Shown here piece after piece: positions 36,247 to 48,584 of a stretch of 64,000 nucleotides of DNA. A model generated the notes under the pieces. The model was not told where the DNA came from, searched no databases, and saw nothing but the letters and a program-made list of their open reading frames with translations. The first letter of the stretch is position 1, and the number at the start of each line of letters is the position of its first letter. Both the position numbers and the translations under genes were made by a program. The stretch comes from Siphonodentalium dalli (Eukaryota; Mollusca; Scaphopoda; Gadilida; Siphonodentaliidae). The stretch covers positions 117,601,509 through 117,665,508 of the forward strand of contig CP136068.1 in the NCBI GenBank assembly GCA_032622095.1, read 5' to 3'.

Positions 36247-37658
36247 CTAACAATAAAATACTAACATATAAACACTTCCTATGCACCAAGATGCCAAACT
36301 CGTCGCCCTCACTGTCGGTGATTTATCCCACAATAGGGAAAACTTCTTAACGTCCAACTTCATGATATAGGCTTTCTTGGATATTGATAAATGTGGATCA
36401 TATCGATACGTATATCGATACGAACAAGTCTGGTGATGGAATCACTCCGGCAAATAAAGTAGCTAGCATGCAACGACTGGCGTTTGAAGTGAGAAGCGCT
36501 CGAACTAATCCCCCATAATACGGAATAACATATTCGTACAAGAAAACCATAGTCATAAATGGTAAAGCCGCCAAGATCATATTGTTAGCCATAAATATAA
36601 ATTATAATATAAAATATATTGGTTACATGAATGCACCGCCTCAGATTTCCGTTAAAACAACTAATCCTTCAAAGTATTGGATAAAAAATTGGGTTCCCGC
36701 CATAAAATCTTCAACTGTGCATGGCCAGCCATTGTTCATACCTAAACATCAAACGCAAGTAACGCGGTCATAATAGTTACATATATACTGCAACTATAAG
36801 ACATCCAGCTAATACACACCCCACTAAAACCCGAAATGTGTAGTCATGCGATATATCCCATCGCTATAGCTCAATTTGACACGGCCAGATTAGCCTTTCT
36901 ACAATATCCTAAAACAATAAAGCTTTTCAAATCATCGGCATAGTCAATAGAACTTTCACGAACTTGGACATTCCAACTACAGCTTTTACCGGACTCGGGG
37001 TCGCAGTACAACTTTAGCGCGTCCCAAAATAACCGGAAAAAACAATTATCTACACAGGTCCACAGATTTCTAAAAATTGCCCAACAGTATACACCGGTGG
37101 CGTTAATAAGAGCGACGTATTTTATCCCAAAAGGTTAACCAGATCCGTGAATTTAATTAAACCAGAAATTTGTAGAACTGCAAACATGTTTGGTAGCGAG
37201 ATATTTCACCGACATAGATCATTACGCCATACCGCATGGAATCCATAAAAGTAAGCTATATAATGACGTGGGGAAGTACTTAGATGGAATTACAACATAA
37301 TCATGAAGTACAAGAACTATATTTTACCGGTAGGGTTGAGCGATGCGGTTGAAAACCCTGCCTCCCTCCCATTTTCGTTTGTGTTGTTTGGAGTTCACAC
37401 AGGATTGATGTCTTTGCCTTTTTGCTTATATGCGGTTATTTGTTTTTGTTATTACTACCATCTATTAATCCGCTTCCTGTAATTAATTGTTTTTTCTAAA
37501 GAGGTAGCTAAAACGCATTCCATACTTTGTCTTTCATTTTACCTTGTGGGATAAATAAACATCGACGGACGGATTTTGTTGTGTATGTGGCACACTTACA
37601 TGTAACACAATCATGCATCCTTGTATATTAATTTAAACCATTTGAACGTTTATTGTAG
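36247..37658. other. Intron 2, 3' part, nothing recognised
   Basis: No element or exon identified. It ends in the tandem acceptor TTGTAGTAG. Confidence 0.4.
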
Positions 37659-37796
37659 TAGTGGGGCAAGTTTTTGGCGACATTTGCTACAAAATCTGCC
37701 ACGCGAACAACACAGAGTGCAACATGCTCTCTCACACGTGCCAGTGCACCGAACTGTATACAACACACGAAGGAAATTGCCTTCCAGAAGTTCCAG
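37659..37796 (+). CDS. Secreted PAN/EB/C-type-lectin protein, exon 3 (second EB/EGF-like module)
   Basis: This phase 1-1 exon is 138 nt, or 135 nt if the second acceptor is used, because the 3' splice site is a tandem TAGTAG. Both choices keep the frame and differ by one residue. The donor is CAG|GTGAGC. The module has six Cys as C-x3-C-x6-C-x6-C-x-C-x12-C (for example GDICYKICHANNTECNM), the same plan as exon 2, which points to an internal exon duplication. It lies between the first EB module and the lectin domain and probably acts as a disulfide-rich spacer or binding module in a secreted protein. Confidence 0.75.
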
Positions 37797-38533
37797 GTGA
37801 GCAAGTGTTATATGCTGAAACTACTTTTCAACACTGGTCATTATCGAGATGTTTTCGTTGAACCCTACTTGATTTTATGATTTAAAGGCAACTTAAAACT
37901 TTAAAGCATGAACATATCTAATTTGGACTAACACTTCAAAATTGTTGAACCAAAGTGAGTTCAGTGATCGTTATTTTACTAAAACTTCGAATTTTGTTCT
38001 TCGTAGCTGTGTTTAGTTCTTAATTTGGTTCTGAATATGGAACACATTTCGGAACCGAACTTTTTGATATTTTGGTTCTTTGTCGTTTAAAGCATTTGGT
38101 TCCTTGGTTGACTGGGTTTAGATTTATTGGGCTCTGTATTATGTTCTATGTGCTATTCACCAAGAACCAAACAGGGTGAACCAAATGGTTCTTTGGCCAT
38201 AAAGATCCAAATTAATTGGTACCGCTAAGGGAAAAATTATGGAGTTATGTCGGCTATAATGCTATATCCCCATCCATGTCAACAAATGTGTTATATCGTA
38301 TCATGTAACGGGCAACATGACCAGCCGCATGCATCATCTAATCTTGGCCAATCTCCTCCATATCGTTATATATCTTTCATCCCCTCTGAAGTGTTTTCTC
38401 TCTTCTTTTTGTCTCTCACTCCCTTATTTTTCACTCTTTTTTCTTTTCTTAATTTCCAGTGTTTCCTTCTGTTTATAGTTGTATTCTATTTTCCTGTCAC
38501 GCCCTTGTTCTCGCACTTCTGTACCAATTATAT
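37797..38533. other. Intron 3, 5' part, nothing recognised
   Basis: Short GGTTCT/GAACC motifs recur at about 37990-38220 without regular spacing. Confidence 0.4.
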
Positions 38534-38592
38534 CACACACACACACACACACCCTCACACACACCCCCTATACACACACACACACACACACA

Positions 38593-38677
<85 letters not shown>

Positions 38678-38684
38678 TCCCTCT
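38534..38684. repeat. Compound microsatellite (CA)n(CT)n
   Basis: CA repeats with short interruptions run to about 38592, followed by about 45 CT units to 38684. Open frames across it are artefacts. Confidence 0.95.
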
Positions 38685-38992
38685 TTCATTTGCTTTTTCA
38701 CTTCTTTTTTTTCTCGGCTTTTATTCTTTCCTTCTGTTTTTCTTGTGTTTTTTTCGTTTTCGGTAAATTCCTGGTTATCGCACTAAGTTTATATATATAT
38801 ATCTAATCTTTCTCATATAAATCTGTTTTCTCTATGTTTTCCCATACATATAACTTCGTTTGTAATTATGTTACTGTTTATCCTGTCCTGTTTCATTTTG
38901 TCTTCGTTATTGGAGGCATTAACAATATTTTTACAAATACATATAGCGCGTGCTGCATGCTTTAAAATGGAAATGGTAGGCCTATTATATAG

Positions 38993-39140
38993 AGGATCTC
39001 ACATGAGTTTCTATTTTATACGGAAATTATCAACCGAGTTCACTAAATTCGATTTGAGCCGAGGTTTACCGAGGCTCAAATAGAATTTAGAGGACAAGGT
39101 TGATAAATTACGTATAAAATAGGACGAGTGTGAGATACCT
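38993..39140. repeat. Fold-back repeat, ~65-bp arms
   Basis: The arms contain GGATCTCACATGAGTTTCTA / TATCTCACACTCGTCCTATT and ATTATCAACC / GGTTGATAA. They meet around a GAGCC...GGCTC centre near 39057-39079. The right flank (TATCACATGATC) resembles the right flank of the fold-back at 51507-51653, suggesting one family. Confidence 0.65.
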
Positions 39141-40309
39141 TTTATCACATGATCAAATAAACCCGAAGCAACGCGAAATATTCATCGAAAACAACAATCA
39201 TAAACTACAGCGATCGCAAGTTATTTGAAGAACGCCGTGACGTCATCGCACGCGCTGATATTAAACGTGTCTATTACCGATAATTATGAAACTGCTTTTA
39301 TGGCCAAATTATGTGATAAAAATGCATCTAATGTGAGTGTAGCAACATATTGTCCAACGATACGAAAATATCAGACACATTGTGGGTGACTTCAAGATCT
39401 TTCCGATGAATGGCAACAAGCCATATTTCCGACTAAATCCTGAAAAGTTACCCATAATTCTGCTGTGGTTAAGGAGTCGATTAATTAGGACATTAATGTA
39501 GCTACGCGCGCTCCTGGCTATTTAATTAGTGCGTGTCTTTTTCTGTTCTTTTATTTTACATATACATCTTATATATTCTTAGAAATAACCAGCCAATAAG
39601 CCAATGATTATATATTAAACGATATATAATCGGGGTTCGCGATTAGATAGCAATTGACATTCAATCCGAGTAACAAGTGCCACGAGATGTTAGGATTATT
39701 TTAGTTCCTCGCTGTAATAGTTGGGGACGAATCTCCACCATATTTGCTCATTTTTCCAACTTCTCTGTTGAAAATGATCAAACCGCGCATGAGTTGTGAT
39801 CATATCGGCGGACCGATCTCCTTCCAATCACATATATGTACCTTTATGATGTTATAAAATATTTTGCATTGTCATATATCATCATGTTTAATGTAATGTG
39901 TTGACTATATATTATGTATATTGTATACTGTTTTGGGAGAAGACCAACGTTACGTTTTTTTGTATTTCTTAACACTGTATGTTATACAGTTAAGAAGAAT
40001 AAACAATTATAAAATGAGTATCTTGATTTAGTCGATAGGGGAATAACCGAAGCCAACTAGCCACTTCTATATATACATCCTTTTTGGAATGATTATATTT
40101 TCTAAATAACAGAGATATTCAGAAATTAAAACATATTTTAAAAAACATTTTGTTAAGTTCATCGTACATGAGAAGTATTTTTTAATGAAAACTGTTTTAA
40201 AGGGTTACTGGTCGCCCTTACTCAAGAAAATGTAGCTACATCCTTTCAAAGGCTGTGTCTGTTACATTAACTAATATGCTTTCAATAATGTGTTTCCGAC
40301 AATTACCTC
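39141..40309. other. Intron 3, nothing recognised
   Basis: AT-rich sequence preceding the LINE fragment. Confidence 0.4.
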
Positions 40310-41016
40310 TTGACGTCACAAAACTTTCTTAAATTGAACTCTGATAAAACTGAAGTTTTATATGTTGGTTCAGACCGCCAATTGTCAAATTTCGTAAAGC
40401 ACAATATTCTTCTTGTCGATTATGTTGTTCCTCTGTCGAGTGCGGTCCGCAATTTGGGATATATCATGGATGATGATTTGTCAGCAGATGAGCATGTTTC
40501 TCTAGTCTGGCATATTATCATCTCGGAATTATCGGCAGAGTGCGGAGTGTAATCGACGGGAACTCGGCAGAACAATTGGTCCACGCATTCAGCACCGGCA
40601 GACTGGATTACTGCAACTCATTGTTATACGGATGTAAGCAAGCTCTTGTTGACAAACTTCAAATGGTTCAAAATTGTGCGACAAGAACGATTACATGTAC
40701 AAAGAAATTTGATCACATTTCCCGAGTTCTTGAAAGTGTGCATTGGCTATCCATTGGACATCGAATCAATTTTAAATTGCTACATATGCTACTATAAGCT
40801 AGCACCATGCGACATGTTACATGTACCTGGCTGAATTGGTGGCACAATATATACCGGCCTATCCTCAAAGGTCTGGAAATGCGTGCAATCTTGTACTGAA
40901 GCCGGTGACCCCAAAACGTGCGGCAATCAGGAATTTTCGTTAGCTGTGCCAGTTCTTATCAAAACTGCAATAGATATTTCGGAATTTACATCGGCCCTCA
41001 AGACACATATCTTCTA
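40310..41016 (+). pseudogene. 5'-truncated non-LTR (Jockey/CR1-like) reverse transcriptase remnant
   Basis: The translation, with frame changes near 40540 and stops near 40795 and 40833, gives NFLKLNSDKTEVLYVGS, then RLDYCNSLLYG, then LQMVQNCATR and VLESVHWLSIGHRI. Later come remnants of the 'LKTHIF' C-terminus. These are hallmark segments of the thumb region of Jockey/CR1-type reverse transcriptases. Finger and palm domains, the catalytic Asp pair and the endonuclease are absent, as in 5'-truncated copies. It lies sense to the lectin gene inside intron 3. Confidence 0.85.
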
Positions 41017-41206
41017 AAATAAATTCCCGCCTAAGGACAAGAAGACCCGCTGAAATACAACATGTTCACCGCACGGTTTGATAAAACCATGGTGTCACAA
41101 TGTATTTAATGCATGTATATATGTATATGTATATATGTGTCCATGTGAAGCCAGAGAGCACCCGGTTGATTCGTGGGTCAAAACTGCATTATTATTATCA
41201 TAACAG

Positions 41207-41392
41207 TTTGTCCAACCGAGATGGGATACGTCATCGTCCAGGGCATATCATGGGTGAAATACTGCGTCAAGTTCCACTCTGCTAAGAAGTCTTACATGAC
41301 CGCAAACCAGACATGCTATGATGAAAACGGTCACTTGATCCTGTTCACAGACCAGGATATGTTCGATGCATTCCAACCGATATGCAAGCAAG
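41207..41392 (+). CDS. Secreted PAN/EB/C-type-lectin protein, exon 4 (N-terminal half of C-type lectin-like domain)
   Basis: The acceptor CATAACAG gives phase 1 entry. The frame encodes CPTEMGYVIVQGISWVKYC and then NQTCYDENGHLILFTDQDMF, the start of a C-type lectin-like domain (Cys, SWVKYC strand, then 'NGHL' before the second helix). The donor chosen is CAAG|GTACAC at 41392, ending in phase 1. It is weaker than CCG|GTAAGT eight bases downstream, but only this choice joins in frame to the next exon, giving CKQ-DDVWIDG, where WIDG corresponds to the WIGL core motif of the fold. Use of the downstream site would throw exon 5 out of frame. Confidence 0.75.
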
Positions 41393-43246
41393 GTACACCG
41401 GTAAGTACATATAGACCAGGCTGTCACGGAGAGGAGAGAAATTGCGATTGGTATTTTCTGATAGTACGATATAATGTAAGCAAACACACCCCTCATCGAG
41501 CTGCGATTTTTTACAAGGAAGGAAAACATGACAATATACGTACCGTATACAGTAAGTCTAAGGTGAGCTCCTTTTGTTCAGATTATAGTTTACCGAAAAA
41601 CCAGCGTCCATACACAGTTTTTTTAATGAATCAATGTATCTGTATGGTTGGTAGAATGCGCTCTATATTGTGCATCACATGGCAGTATCCATTCGCGCTC
41701 ATGTAACAGTACACGGGTTATCGGGTTGTAGGGGGTGGTCTGAAAATAGAAAAATAAGTATCTGGGTCATTACAGCCAGTGTAGACTGTGTAAGCGTGGC
41801 ATTGCTGGTTTGAATGTTTGATCATTTTACAACACTGGGGAAGTTTACAAAAAGTGATAAATTTGGATACGTAACATGATTTTCGTATTCAGTGGATGCC
41901 AACTTTGTGTGTTTGGTTAAAGGAAACTAGCCCAGTTCTCTCCCCTGAATTTTGTCATCTGCACTTGCAGTATATTGTTTTGAAATTGCTACCATAACTT
42001 TGTTTTCTGTTGCCCAGCTCTGTTTACTGACATTCACTATGCCATGGTCTGTTTTTGTGTTGAAAATTGTCAGTTTGAGTAAAACAAAATGGTAAAATTT
42101 GTTGTTTTTGTGTGCAAACCAAGGGACATAACTCTTGACAAATTGTACGAAGAGGCTAAATTACAGACATTCGATAAACATTCGATAAACAGGTTTTAAC
42201 CTAGAATGACACGATATATCATCTCGACCACAGATGTGAGTAATAAATTCAATGCAATAAATAAGAACTTGAAATATACCATCACCAAGGTGATTGAGTA
42301 TAAGAACACATACAGTACAACTTTGATAAATAACTGAGTATAAACTTAATCACGACCATATTCTTGTGAGATGGATGAATTTGAAATGAAGATGAATAAA
42401 CACGATGCAGTAAGTGATATGAGGACGTTATTTGATGAAATTACACGAAATGAAAAAATTAAATGCCCACATGCATGCGACATGGGTTCGATGATGTACG
42501 TTGGCACAACATGCATGAAATAGACGACATGAATACTGGTGACATGACATGGACGTGGGAATAAATGAAGGTGGAGATGGAAGTGAACATATATGAAAAT
42601 GAACCCTGATTCAGATGAACATGCTCTTATGAATGCGTACTATATTGAATGCGATCAAAAGTAGAGAACGTTCTGGTTAACCGATTTAACACACATAGTA
42701 AAATAATTAATACAATAGTTTAAGAAATGACAATTGATTGGGGTCATTGCATTGTCATCGGCAGAGTGGTCACACAACTTTGTTTAGTTACTCTGTCGGT
42801 CAATACCAATGACCCCAATCGATCTTCAAGCCATTCCGAGTAACAATTCACCAGTACATTTTACTGGAACACTAATAACATGAACAACTTTTCAAAACTA
42901 CCAAAACAAATGTAAGTAACGTATTGTTCAACACAAGAGAGAAACCACGTGTGGTAAACACGTATGCCACACGACATCACTAACCCTGACCGCCAGCTTG
43001 TAGCGCATCTTCGTTGTATCATTCGACATGGTCTATCGCTACACGTTATATTTACTTATATATATATATCCCCCATCCAACGAAGGGTTACAAGAACAAC
43101 AGAACAACACAAAAATATAGGAAAAGGAAAATACACCTTCCCCATCATATACGTATAAATCATGGGCGAAATTTGGAAGTGTTCAATATAAAACTCTAAC
43201 CTATCACACTTTTACTCTTTAAACACAAGATCTTCTTTTCACCTAG
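41393..43246. other. Intron 4
   Basis: It contains a short hairpin at 42736-42820 and otherwise nothing recognised. It ends in TTTTCACCTAG. Confidence 0.5.
42736..42820. repeat. Small imperfect inverted repeat (MITE-like)
   Basis: GATTGGGGTCATTG at the left pairs with CAATGACCCCAATC at the right. Inner segments (ATCGGCAGAGT and ACTCTGTCGGT) also pair. Confidence 0.7.
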
Positions 43247-43467
43247 ATGATGTCTGGATAGATGGCTATGATGCAGATCTTGACAACATATTCCAGGCAT
43301 GGAATGGCGATGTTATGTCTTGGTTCGCATGGGCATCATTTGCCGAACCAGGAGTATCTGGGAGTGACTATTGCCTGGCATGTAGGATATTTTACAATTT
43401 CCTGATGGGGGATAGGTCCTGCGCTGAAACACACTTGGAGTATTTCATCTGCCAGATAGACATATAA
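43247..43467 (+). CDS. Secreted PAN/EB/C-type-lectin protein, last exon (C-terminal half of C-type lectin-like domain)
   Basis: This exon enters in phase 1 after CACCTAG and ends at TAA (43465-43467). It encodes DDVWIDGYDADLD, WFAWASFAEPG, SDYCLACRIF, and GDRSCAETHLEYFICQ, completing a C-type lectin-like fold (WIGL-like motif, paired Cys, final FIC). The two usual calcium/sugar motifs look altered. EPG stands where EPN or QPD is expected, and MGD where WND is expected. Classical calcium-dependent mannose or galactose binding is therefore doubtful, and the domain may bind protein or another ligand. With exons 1-4 this gives a signal peptide, PAN, two EB modules and one lectin domain. Confidence 0.75.
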
Positions 43468-44353
43468 CGAAAGTGCAATGTACCCGAGATCATGTACACG
43501 TGTGAGAGGGTGGTGTGTCATATGAAAACAGTAACCGTTCACTTACTTAGTCATTAGAACAGTTTCCGTTTTTAGTTCTACATATACATGGACCTCAGCT
43601 CTCATCAAAAAAATATAAAGACAAACATATAACTGTGTGACAATGCGCCAGCCATTGGTGTGATCGGTAGCATAGATGCATACAATCGTTCATGCAAGTC
43701 TTTTTTTTATGTGCGTTCAGGTAGTGGGAAATTAATTACTACGTGCATATATATCCATGTATATATAGAGAGAGAAACTAAGAACTGTCAGCTCACATGA
43801 AGATGGTGCGAAACGTTTGTTTGTGGCGGTTAGAAAAACTGGTAAGTAGAAAGGGTGGATCAGTAAAAGAGAGTGAATCTCTTCATAGCAAGTTTTATAT
43901 AGATTCCGGGGTATAATTCGCTGAACAAACAAAAACTCCCGCCTGGGCGAGGATGATGTCTATTTTATTTCTATTTTTTATCATGGATTCCCGGGACATT
44001 AAAAGTCGATATTTTTAGAACAAAAATCTCGCGAAAACATTCGGAGCGCACCAAGGGTGCATGTAGGAGAACTGTTTAATAAATAGATCATTGACGCGAA
44101 ACGGAGTGAACTATACCCACCATTGGGCACTACACCCGCGTAGTCAACTACTAGACATGCTTTATTTCACCGAACAATTCGAACATGTAACATGCATAAT
44201 AGATAACCGTATCTTACCAACACCAAGTGCTGGACTGTTTAAATCCTCTTCATAAGACGTAAATTGAAATCAAGTACAACACCATTACTGAGAACAAATG
44301 TGATTATCCACTTACCGATAAACAGTTCAAGAGAAACATAATCGTCACAAGAA
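43468..44353. other. 3' flank of the lectin gene
   Basis: No perfect AATAAA was found shortly after the stop. Nothing else is recognised before the target duplication of the next fold-back element. Confidence 0.4.
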
Positions 44354-44361
44354 TGGGTTGG
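44354..44361. repeat. Target-site duplication, left copy (TGGGTTGG)
   Basis: Perfect 8-bp match to 48585-48592, immediately outside the long inverted arms. Confidence 0.9.
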
Positions 44362-45114
44362 GGGACATGACAATCTGCGGGATGGGATGGGATATGGGAC
44401 AAAATGACAATCTGCGGGACAGAATTTCAAATTGCGTGGGACGGCCGATATATCGAGGAATACAGCGCGTAGAGGGCTCATTTTGGTGTCTAACGAAAGG
44501 TCCACATTCCACACATATTAACACCGCCACTGACCGGACATGGAAGTTACATTATTCGGTCGACAACTGACCTAACATAAAATGCCACAAACACGAAAAA
44601 CTGCGTTCGACATTAATGTTTAGAATTTAGATTTCTCGATGAATACGCTAGCAAACAACAAGTTTTAGATATCAAATAACGCAGTGGAATACTGTGCATT
44701 CCTTTTAAGCTACAATATGGCTGTTTTAGTGCGAATATTTTAATGGCGAACACGCAAACACGCGCCGATAAAACAGCTAAAAATAGACTCGATGTTTACA
44801 ATTACAGGATCGATTTCAGCTGGTATATTCAATATAATGGGGCGTATATTATATCAAAATGTAGGATTAGACACAGGGAATGTATTTTTTTCCATATGGG
44901 TCCACCAGGCGGTGAAATTGTTGCAGAAATTCGCTCCAAGATATTCGCACTTATTTTTATTTCAGTTGTGACTAAAAGCCCAGATGCCGGAGCCCGGCGA
45001 CTACAAGTCAGTTACAAAATAGATCAACTGGTTTGAACGAATGAATATGTCAATGGTAAGACTATTCAAAAGAATATTCAAATCAAATAGTGTTTATAGA
45101 CTAAAAAACTTATG

Positions 45115-46034
45115 TGTCCGCCATTCATATGCGTTGGAGGTTCTCATATTATCTGCCAGTCATACGCGGGGGAGGTTCTCATATGAACATATTATCTGCC
45201 GGTCATCAGCGGTGGAGGTTCATATTATCCGCCAGTCATACGCGAGGGAAGTTCTCATATTATCCTCCGGTCATACGCGTGGGAGGTTCTGATATGAACA
45301 TATTCTCCGCCGGTCATACGCGGTGGAGGTTCATATTATCCACCGGTCATACGCGAGGGAGGTTCTCATATTATCATCCGGTCATACGTTGGGGAGGTTC
45401 TCATATGAACATATTATCCGCCGGTCATACGCGAGGGAGGTTCTCATATTATCCACCGGTCATACGCGAGGGAGGTTCTCATATTATCCTCCGGTCATAC
45501 GTAGGGGAGGTTCTCATATGAACATATTATCCACCGGTCATACGTGGTGGATGTTCATGTTATCCGCCGGTCATACGCGAGGGAGGTTCTCATATTATCC
45601 TCCGGTCATACGTGGGGGAGGTTCTGATATGAACATATTATCCGCCGGTCATACGCGGTGGAGGTTCATATTATCCACCTGTCATACATAGGGGAGGTTC
45701 TCATATGAACATATTATCTGCCGGTCATACGCGGTGGAGGTTCTCATATGAACATATTATCCGCCGGTGATATGCGAGGGAGGTTCTCATATTATCCACC
45801 GGTCATACGCGAGGGAGGTTCTCATATTATCCTCCAGTCATACGTGGGGGAGGTTATCATATTATCCTCCGGTCATACATGTGGGAGGTTCTCATATCAA
45901 CATATTATCCACCGGTCATAAGCGGTGGAGGTTCTCATATCAACATATTATCCACCGGTATTACGCGATGGAGGTTCTCATATTATCCTCCGGTCATACG
46001 TTGGGGAGGTTCTCATATGAACATATTATCCTCC
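45115..46034 (+). repeat. Left-arm tandem array of the fold-back element
   Basis: Monomers of about 33-45 bp share GGAGGTTCTCATATTATCC followed by a CCGGTCATACGCG core. Three monomer types (with TTCTCATATT, TTCTCATATGAACATATT, or TTCATATT) alternate into a higher-order unit of about 110 bp. Markers GAACATATTA lie at about 45185, 45295, 45407, 45521 and 45630. Confidence 0.9.
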
Positions 46035-47614
46035 GGAGGATAATATGAGAACCTCCCCCCACGTGTGACTGGAGGATAATATGATAATCTCCCTCGCGTA
46101 TGATCGGTGGATAATATGAGAACCTCTCTCGCATATGACCGGCGGATTATATGTTCATATGAGAACCTCCCCTACGTATGACCGGTGGATAATATGAACC
46201 TCCATTGCGTATGACCGGCGGATAATATGTTCATATCAGAACCTCCCCCACTATGACCGGAGGATAATATGAGAACCTCCCTCGCGTACGACCGGCAGAT
46301 AATATGAACCTCCACCGCGTATGACCGGCGGATAATATGTTCATATGAGAACCTCCCCTACGTATGACTGGAGGATAATATGAGAACCTCCCTCGCGTAT
46401 TACCGGCAGATAATATGAGAACCTCCACCGCGTATGACCGGTGGATAATATGTTCATATGAGAACCTCCACCGCGTATGACCGGCGGATAATATGTTCAT
46501 ATGAGAACCTCCCCTACGTATGACCGGTGGATAATATGAACCTCCATCGCGTATGACCGGCGGATAATATGTTCATATCAGAACCTCCCCCTCGTATGAC
46601 CAGAGGATAATATGAGAACCTCCCTCGCGTATGACCGGCAGATAATATGAACCTCCACCGCGTATGACCGGCAGATAATATGTTCATATGAGAACCTCCC
46701 CTACATATGACTGGAGGATAATATGAGAACCTCCCTCGCGTATGACCGGCGGATAATATGTTCATATGAGAACCTCCCCAACGTATGACCAGAGGATAAT
46801 ATGAGAACCTCCTTCGCGTATGACCGGTGGATAATATGAACCTCCACCATGTATGACCGGCGGATAATATGTTCATATCAGAACCTCCCCCGCGTATGAC
46901 CGGAGGATAATATGAGAACTTCCCTCGCGTATGACTGGCGGATAATATGAACCTCCACCGCGTATGACCGGCAGATAATACATTCATATGAGATCCTCCA
47001 CCGCGTATGACCGGCGGATATGTTCATATGAGAACCTCCCCTACGTATGACCGGTGGATAATATGAACCTCCATCGCGTATGACCGGCGGATAATATGTT
47101 CATATCAGAACCTCCCCCACGTATGACCGGAGGATAATATGAGAACCTCCCTCGCGTATGACCGGCAGATAATATGAACCTCCACCGCGTATGACCGGCA
47201 GATAATATGTTCATATGAGAACCTCCCCTACGTATGACTGGAGGATAATATGAGAACCTCCCTCGCGTATGACTGGTGGATAATATGAGAACCTCCCTCG
47301 CGTATGACCGGCGGATAATATGTTCATATGAGAACCTCCCCAACGTATGACCGGAGGATAATATGAGAACCTCCCTCGCGTATGACCGGTGGATAATATG
47401 TACCTCCACCATGTATGACCGGTGGATAATATGTTCATATCGGAACCTCCCCCGCGTATGACCGGAGGCTAATATGAGAACTTCCCTCGCGTATGACTGG
47501 CGGATAATATGAATCTCCACCGCGTATGACCGGCAGATAATATGTTCATATGAGAACCTCCCCGCGTATGACTGGCAGATAATATGAGAACCTCCAACGC
47601 ATATGAATGGCGGA
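46035..47614 (-). repeat. Right-arm tandem array of the fold-back element
   Basis: The same monomers run in the opposite orientation. The array is about 1.58 kb, compared with 0.92 kb on the left, so the arms differ in copy number by unequal expansion. The order of variant monomers partly mirrors the left arm. Confidence 0.9.
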
Positions 47615-48584
47615 CACATAAGTTTTTAAGTCTATAAACACTATTTGATTTGAATATTCTGTTGAATAGTCTTACCATTGACATATCCATTCGTTCAAAC
47701 CAGTAGATCTATTTTGTAGCTTGGCTTTTAGTCGCCGGGCTCCGGCATCTGGGCTTTTAGTCACAACTGAAATAAAAATAAGTGCGAATATCTTGGAGCG
47801 AATTTCTGCAACAATTTCACCGCGTAGTGGACTCATTTGGAAAAAAATACATTCACTGTGTCTAATCCTACATTTTGATATACTATACGCCCCATTATAT
47901 GGAATATACCAGCTGAAATCGATCCTGTAATTGTAAACATCGAGTCTATTTTTAGCTGTTTTATCGGCGCGTGTTTGCATGTTCGCCATTACAATATTCG
48001 CACTAAAACAGCCAAATTGTAGCTAAAAACGAATGCACAGTATTCCACTGCGTTATTTGATACCTAAAAATTGTTGTTTGCTAGCGTATTCATCGAGAAA
48101 TCTAAATTATAAACATTAATGTCGAACGCAGTTTTTCGTGTTTGTGGCATTTTATGTTAGGTCAGTTGTCGACCGAATAATGTAACTTCCGGTGTCCGGT
48201 CAGTGGCGGGGTTAATATGTGTGGATATGGCGAATGTGGACCTTTCGTTAGACACCAAAAGGCGCGTTCTACGCGCTGTATTCCTCGAGATATCGGCCGT
48301 CCCACGCAATTTGAAAATCCTGTCCCGCAGATTGTCATTCTATCCCAAATTCCACCCCATGTTAGGTCAGTTATCGGTCAAATAATGCAACTTCTGGTGT
48401 CCGGTCAGTGGTAGGGTTAATATCTGTGGATATGGCGAATGTGGGCCTTTCATTAGACACCAAAATGAGCCCCCTACGCCCTGTATTCCTCGAGATATCG
48501 GCCGTCCCACGCAATTTGATATTCTGTCCCGCAGATTGTCGTTTTGTCCCATATCCCATCCCATCCCGCAGATTGTCATGTCCC

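Larger units (their letters stand above)
44362..48584. mobile_element. 4.2-kb fold-back transposon with 8-bp target duplication
   Basis: Both ends begin GGGACATGACAATCTGCGGG in inverted orientation. The outer arms (44362-45115 and 47615-48584) are near-identical inverted copies differing by a few percent. The right arm also carries an internal duplication of about 220 bp (around 48190-48410 versus 48410-48584). Each arm continues into a tandem array, and the two arrays meet at a perfect palindrome centred between 46034 and 46035. The perfect duplication TGGGTTGG flanks the whole. Eight-base duplications occur with P, hAT, Merlin and some MULE elements; long repetitive arms recall fold-back and Galileo elements. 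No transposase is present. Frames of 100-190 codons read through the array. Confidence 0.9.

Noticed and set aside
38247-38786. A 179-codon frame rich in His-Thr and Ser-Leu
   Set aside because: It is a translation of the (CA)n(CT)n microsatellite; other frames there are equally open.
41401-41706. Continuation of the lectin-domain frame beyond the exon to 41706
   Set aside because: After 41392 the sequence loses lectin-like features, while splicing to 43247 completes the fold in frame.
44743-45036. A 97-codon frame starting MANTQTRADKTAKN, with a 105-codon mirror copy at 47672-47989 on the minus strand
   Set aside because: Present in both arms only because the arms are inverted copies. The roughly eight differences I could compare all change the amino acid, so there is no sign of protein-level selection.
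45114-47619. Regular short repeats that could be mistaken for a CRISPR array or a repeat-protein gene
   Set aside because: There are no unique spacers. Monomers are contiguous with alternating types, arranged as inverted arms of a transposon in animal DNA.
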